The notes under the pieces were generated by a model, which made no database searches, was not told the origin of the DNA, and saw nothing but the letters and a program-made list of their open reading frames with translations. Shown here piece by piece: positions 60,570 through 64,000 of a stretch of DNA of 64,000 nucleotides. The number at the start of each line of letters is the position of its first letter. Positions within the stretch are counted from its first letter, which is position 1. Source of the stretch: Sorex araneus. Lineage: Eukaryota; Chordata; Mammalia; Eulipotyphla; Soricidae. The stretch spans positions 378,727,842 through 378,791,841 of the forward strand of contig NC_073303.1 of the NCBI RefSeq assembly GCF_027595985.1. Reading direction: 5' to 3'. A program made the translations under genes and the position numbers.

Positions 60570-62885
60570 CGGGGCAGGACGCCGCAGCAAGGCCTGGGAA
60601 GGCCGTCGGCCTCAGCGCGACCCGTCAGTCTGGTTCAGAGGGAGCGGAGCTCGGCGGCCTCGACTGCCCTGTCCGCCAGGCGCGGTGTGTGCTCAGGAGA
60701 CGAGCTCTGGCCGCAAGGGCTCCCCGGGGCAAGCCAGCAGGTAGCTCTGGCTGGAAAATTCCATTTGTCTTTCAGAGCACGGCAGGAACCACACCCGGGG
60801 GCGGGGGGGCAGGCTGAGAGCGGGGGGCGCTGGGGTCCTTGCGGCGGGGGGGGGGGGGGGCACCGTGCAGGGTTGCGGCTGGAATTAGGTGCAGGAGGAA
60901 CCGTCAGCTACAGTCTTGTAAATCGCAGAGCCTAGTCCAAAGAGCAGTGAAAGCTGAAGTTGCCGTTCAGTCCTGCAACCAATTAGCGTCCCCGCCCGCC
61001 CCCACCCACCCCTGCCAGCACCCTCCGTGACGTTGTGGCTCTAATGCCGCCCCCCGCTGCCAAGGGTGCTCACGAATGCCCGGCCCTGAGGTGCAGGCGG
61101 CGAGAGGTCTCCAGTGGGAGCAGGGAAGTGGCAGGGTGTGGACGTGTGGATGTGACTGAGGGAGCCTCGAGCTCTCCCTGCTCCCGGGGGCCACCCCCCT
61201 CCCCCCCGCCCGCCGTGGATGGGTCGGGGCATCTGGTCCAGGGGCGGACGCAGCTCCCGGGCGTGGCTCCCCGCGCCTGGCGTGCTTTGGTCTTCCTGGC
61301 TCCCAGCGGTTCTTGGCAGGCCCCTGGCTTAGTCACCGGCCCCCCCGGGGAGCAAGGCCTCTTCTCTAGAGAGAGGAAACTGGGCCCGCTCCGGAGGGAG
61401 CCCGGCCCCTTGCCCCTTCTCAGGCCCACGCAGCCCGCCGAGGGGGCCGGGCGGTCTTCTCTCCTCGCTGGCCTCTCTCCTGCCCTGCCGCCAAGGACCA
61501 GGCTCTGGTCTCCTGCTCGCGGCTGCGGGTCTGGCGGGAGCAGCCTCCAGCCTGGCTCCTGTGTTACCCTTTCGGAGACAAAGTCACACATTGCTTTGGC
61601 TGTCAGAGGAGAAGGGGCTTGGGGCCCGTGTGGCACTCCCGGCGTCTCCGCGGCCCCTCCCTGTGCAGGTGCGCCGTGCCCAAGTGCATGCTGGGTCCGC
61701 CAGAGCTTGCCCAGTCTCTGTCCTCCAACTGGCTGCAGCACTGGGACGACTCTCACTGGCCTCTCTGTCCCTCAGTTTCCCCTCTCACCGCTGCTTCTGT
61801 TTGTCCTGTCTCTCTTCCTGTGGTTGGACCGGCGGCTTTGAATGTCCAGCTCAGTGGCTGGCCCCTGTCCACGGGGTGGAGCCGCCGGGCACCCGCGGTC
61901 GTGCCCTGCAGGGAGAGAAGGCATATCCGAGCCACCGTGGGACCCTGTCATCTGGCACTTCCTGTCACCGAGTGGCCACCAAAAGCTCAGCTTGCTGGGT
62001 TTTGTCAGAAGCCCACCAAACCACGCAGGAAGGGGCAGCGTCTGCGGTCCGGACTGAAGTTCATATGTTCTTTGGAAGCACGAAGGAAGGAGGGCATTGC
62101 GGCGTCGGCTCTGAGAGACGACAGGGGCTGACTCAGACCCGGGTTTGTTTCCACAGTTGTGGGCACGGCATTGCCCCAAACCCGGACTTTATTCCTTCTA
62201 GCTAATCTGCCAGATGTGGGATGCGGGTGCTGCCGTGGCCGACTTCTTAACCACCGAAACAATCTCAGAGACGTGGGCTGGAAACTCCCAGTGGCAGCCT
62301 CGCCTCTGCCACAGACAGCCGCACCCCTGCGCAGGGCAGGATGGACACAGAGGCAGGACACGTGGCTGAGGGGGCGCCAAGCCCGAGGGTCTGGCCCTGC
62401 ATGACCACCCCCTCCTCCAGCCTCGGGAGAGCCAGCTCGTCCCCACTGCAGAGCCCTGGGCTGCAGGTCATGCTCCCTGAGCATCTCAAGAACATTCTAG
62501 AAACTCGTGCTGGGCCTGTGAGCCCAAGTCAGGGGTGCATCCCCGGGGCTGTGCTCACCGCAGGCAGAAGGAAACTTCCTGAGTGTCGCCGCCGTGAACT
62601 TTCTCGACTGAGACTCGTGCGTTATTCTCTGCCCCGCTCACAAACGCACAAGTCTCTCCGCCTGGGTGGGTCCAGCGGCTCTGCCCCCGCCGGGCACAGA
62701 AGCCATCCCCGGAGGCCATCCGGGCACCCGAGCTCAGTGCAGGCGCGGGTGACACTGAGGGAACAAGTGGGGCCCTGTGTTCTGGGGGCTCAAGGACAAA
62801 CGCGTCTCCCCCGGGTGCAGGTCCCACCTCGCCTGGTGCTACCGGACCGAGCAAGAGCCCAGCGAGGAAGTTCAGCGGTTCCGCT
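60570..62885. other. upstream stretch, no gene recognised
   Basis: GC-rich; contains a G-run at 60846-60859. Open frames up to 268 codons show no domain. Exons of the next gene seen in human (CNDP2) were looked for and not recognised. Confidence 0.35.
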
Positions 62886-62889
62886 TCAG

Positions 62890-63010
62890 ACAAATCTAGA
62901 GGCCCGAAGGCCAGTGGGGAGATGTCTCGGGGTCACGGTGCTCACCGTGCACGCGGCCCACCCTGAGCTGCCCGCCATCACCTGGTCCCCTGAGCATCAC
63001 GGGGTGACGC
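62890..63010 (+). repeat. SOR-type SINE, degenerate
   Basis: GGCCAGTGGGGAGATGTCTC, CACCGTGCACGCGGCCCACC and GGTCCCCTGAGCATCACGGG are in SOR order. Confidence 0.5.
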
Positions 63011-63315
63011 CCACCCCACCCCGCTCGGCTGGGCCCCCTGCTCTCTGGGGCGCCCACAGCACCCGCAGGAGGATCCATTCGTGGGTTCCTGCAAACGGGT
63101 GCTTGGCGGCTGTTGGCACAGTGGTTACTGCCAGGCTCAGGTCCTGTGCAGGAGCTGGGGAGTGGGTCGCCCTCTCTGCGAGGGCTGATAGAGTCGGTGA
63201 TGGGGGGGGGGGGGGCAGCTGTGTTTCGCCTCAGCCGGAGTTCAAGTGCATCCTGTTGCCTGAGGGTGTTTCTGAATCCCAGAAGCCAGATACTGGGGGC
63301 TCGGGGGGATATGTT

Positions 63316-63656
63316 TTCAGGTTCTGGGCTATACCTGGTGATGCTCAAGAGTTACTCCTGGGGCTGGAGCGATAGCACGGTGGGGAGGGCATTTGCCTTG
63401 CACGCGGCCGACCCGGGTTCAATTCCCAGCATCCCATATGGTCCCCCGAGCACTGCCAGGAGTAATTGCTGTGCATTGGGTGTAATCCCAAAACCAAAAA
63501 ACAAAACAAAAAAAGCAAGAAAAAAGAGTTACTCCTGACTCCGCGCTCAGAATTCCTCCTCGTGGTGCTCTGGAGACCCTGTGGGCTGCCGGGGGCTGGA
63601 CCAAGGTCGGCTGCGTGCAAAGCAAACACCCTCCAGACTATTGCTCTGGCCCGAAT
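63316..63656 (-). repeat. antisense SOR-type SINE split by a younger SINE
   Basis: Left piece 63316-63360 (GTTCTGGGCTATACCTGGTG..) and right piece 63538-63656 (..GGTCGGCTGCGTGCAAAGC to TTGCTCTGGCCC) form one antisense SINE interrupted by the + strand copy at 63361-63523. Confidence 0.88.
63347..63537 (+). repeat. SOR SINE nested in an older SINE, perfect TSD
   Basis: Element 63361-63523, GGGCTGGAGCGATAGCACGG to an A-rich tail, flanked by AAGAGTTACTCCTG at 63347-63360 and 63524-63537. The duplicated site is itself SINE sequence. Confidence 0.95.
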
Positions 63657-64000
63657 CGGGCATTTCTGAGCCACCCATCCTCACTGAGCGCCAGTGAGGG
63701 CCGAGTCTCCCGCCTCAGAGCATGGCTTGCGTGTGTAATTCGGAGCTACAGCTTCCCCGAGGGTGTCAGAAGAGCCTTGACTTTCCGTCCCAAACCACCG
63801 GGACTTTATCTACGGGGGGGGGGGGAGAAACTTCACACCCCCAGACGACTCCTTTTCCTTCTGGCCCAGCCGAGGGCTGAGGAGCTGCTCTCTCCGTCCT
63901 CTCAGTCCTGTCAGCTTTGTGTGGACATGCCACAAGCGTGGCTTCCAGAACATTCTTCCCCCGAAGTCTCCAATTCCCACGGCCCCTCCAACTCATCAGC

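Noticed and set aside
56930-64000. First exons of CNDP2, the next gene in human order
   Set aside because: No stretch resembling the start of this peptidase was recognised. The gene probably begins to the right of the window.

Overview
The window is nuclear DNA from a mammal, most likely a shrew (Soricidae, Sorex-like). The main evidence is roughly 25 copies of one tRNA-derived SINE whose head reads GGGGCTGGAG..GATAGCACAG, followed by an A box, a GGGTTCGATTCC-type B box, a 'GTGTGACCCAAAAAG' 3' part and an A-rich tail. I recognise this as the shrew SOR-type SINE. The species call rests on recall of the repeat family and was not checked by search.

Two protein genes are supported, arranged tail to tail. 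On the + strand, 1322-25705 holds the 3' two thirds of an ortholog of human C18orf63, an uncharacterised protein. Eight coding exons are visible, all joining in frame, followed by a 3' UTR exon ending at the AATAAA at 28615. Its 5' exons lie left of the window. One intron (10754-12276) has AT-AC ends with textbook minor-spliceosome (U12) signals. On the - strand, 56324 down to 43372 holds a complete DIPK1C (FAM69C) gene: four exons, 397 codons, a divergent kinase-like type II membrane protein, with a CpG-island promoter at about 55660-56620 and a good candidate poly(A) signal at 42376-42371. This order and orientation match human 18q22.3 as I remember it.

Layout. 1-28.6 kb is AT-rich: C18orf63 exons separated by introns full of old L1 pieces, SOR SINEs, MIR/L2 relics and a second SINE type that ends in CACTGT-type repeats instead of poly(A). 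28.6-43.4 kb is a GC-rich intergenic stretch between the two 3' ends. It holds L1 3' ends, a 14-bp minisatellite, a strong CTCF-like motif beside an AT-rich, repeat-poor island, a 1.35-kb G-rich 22-bp minisatellite, and an ACATGTG-rich array that probably lies in the DIPK1C 3' UTR. 43.4-56.3 kb is DIPK1C; its introns carry several minisatellites, one clearly grown from the inside of a SINE. 56.6-64 kb is GC-rich upstream DNA with a (GA)n tract, a 32-bp minisatellite and SINEs, and no recognisable gene.

Most long open frames in the GC-rich half are artefacts of stop-free tandem repeats or antisense shadows of DIPK1C exons. No operon, CRISPR, phage or bacterial feature is present. I found no new multi-gene system. 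The observations most worth following are the U12 intron, the poly(A)-less SINE family, the SINE-born minisatellite and the CTCF-like site between the convergent genes.
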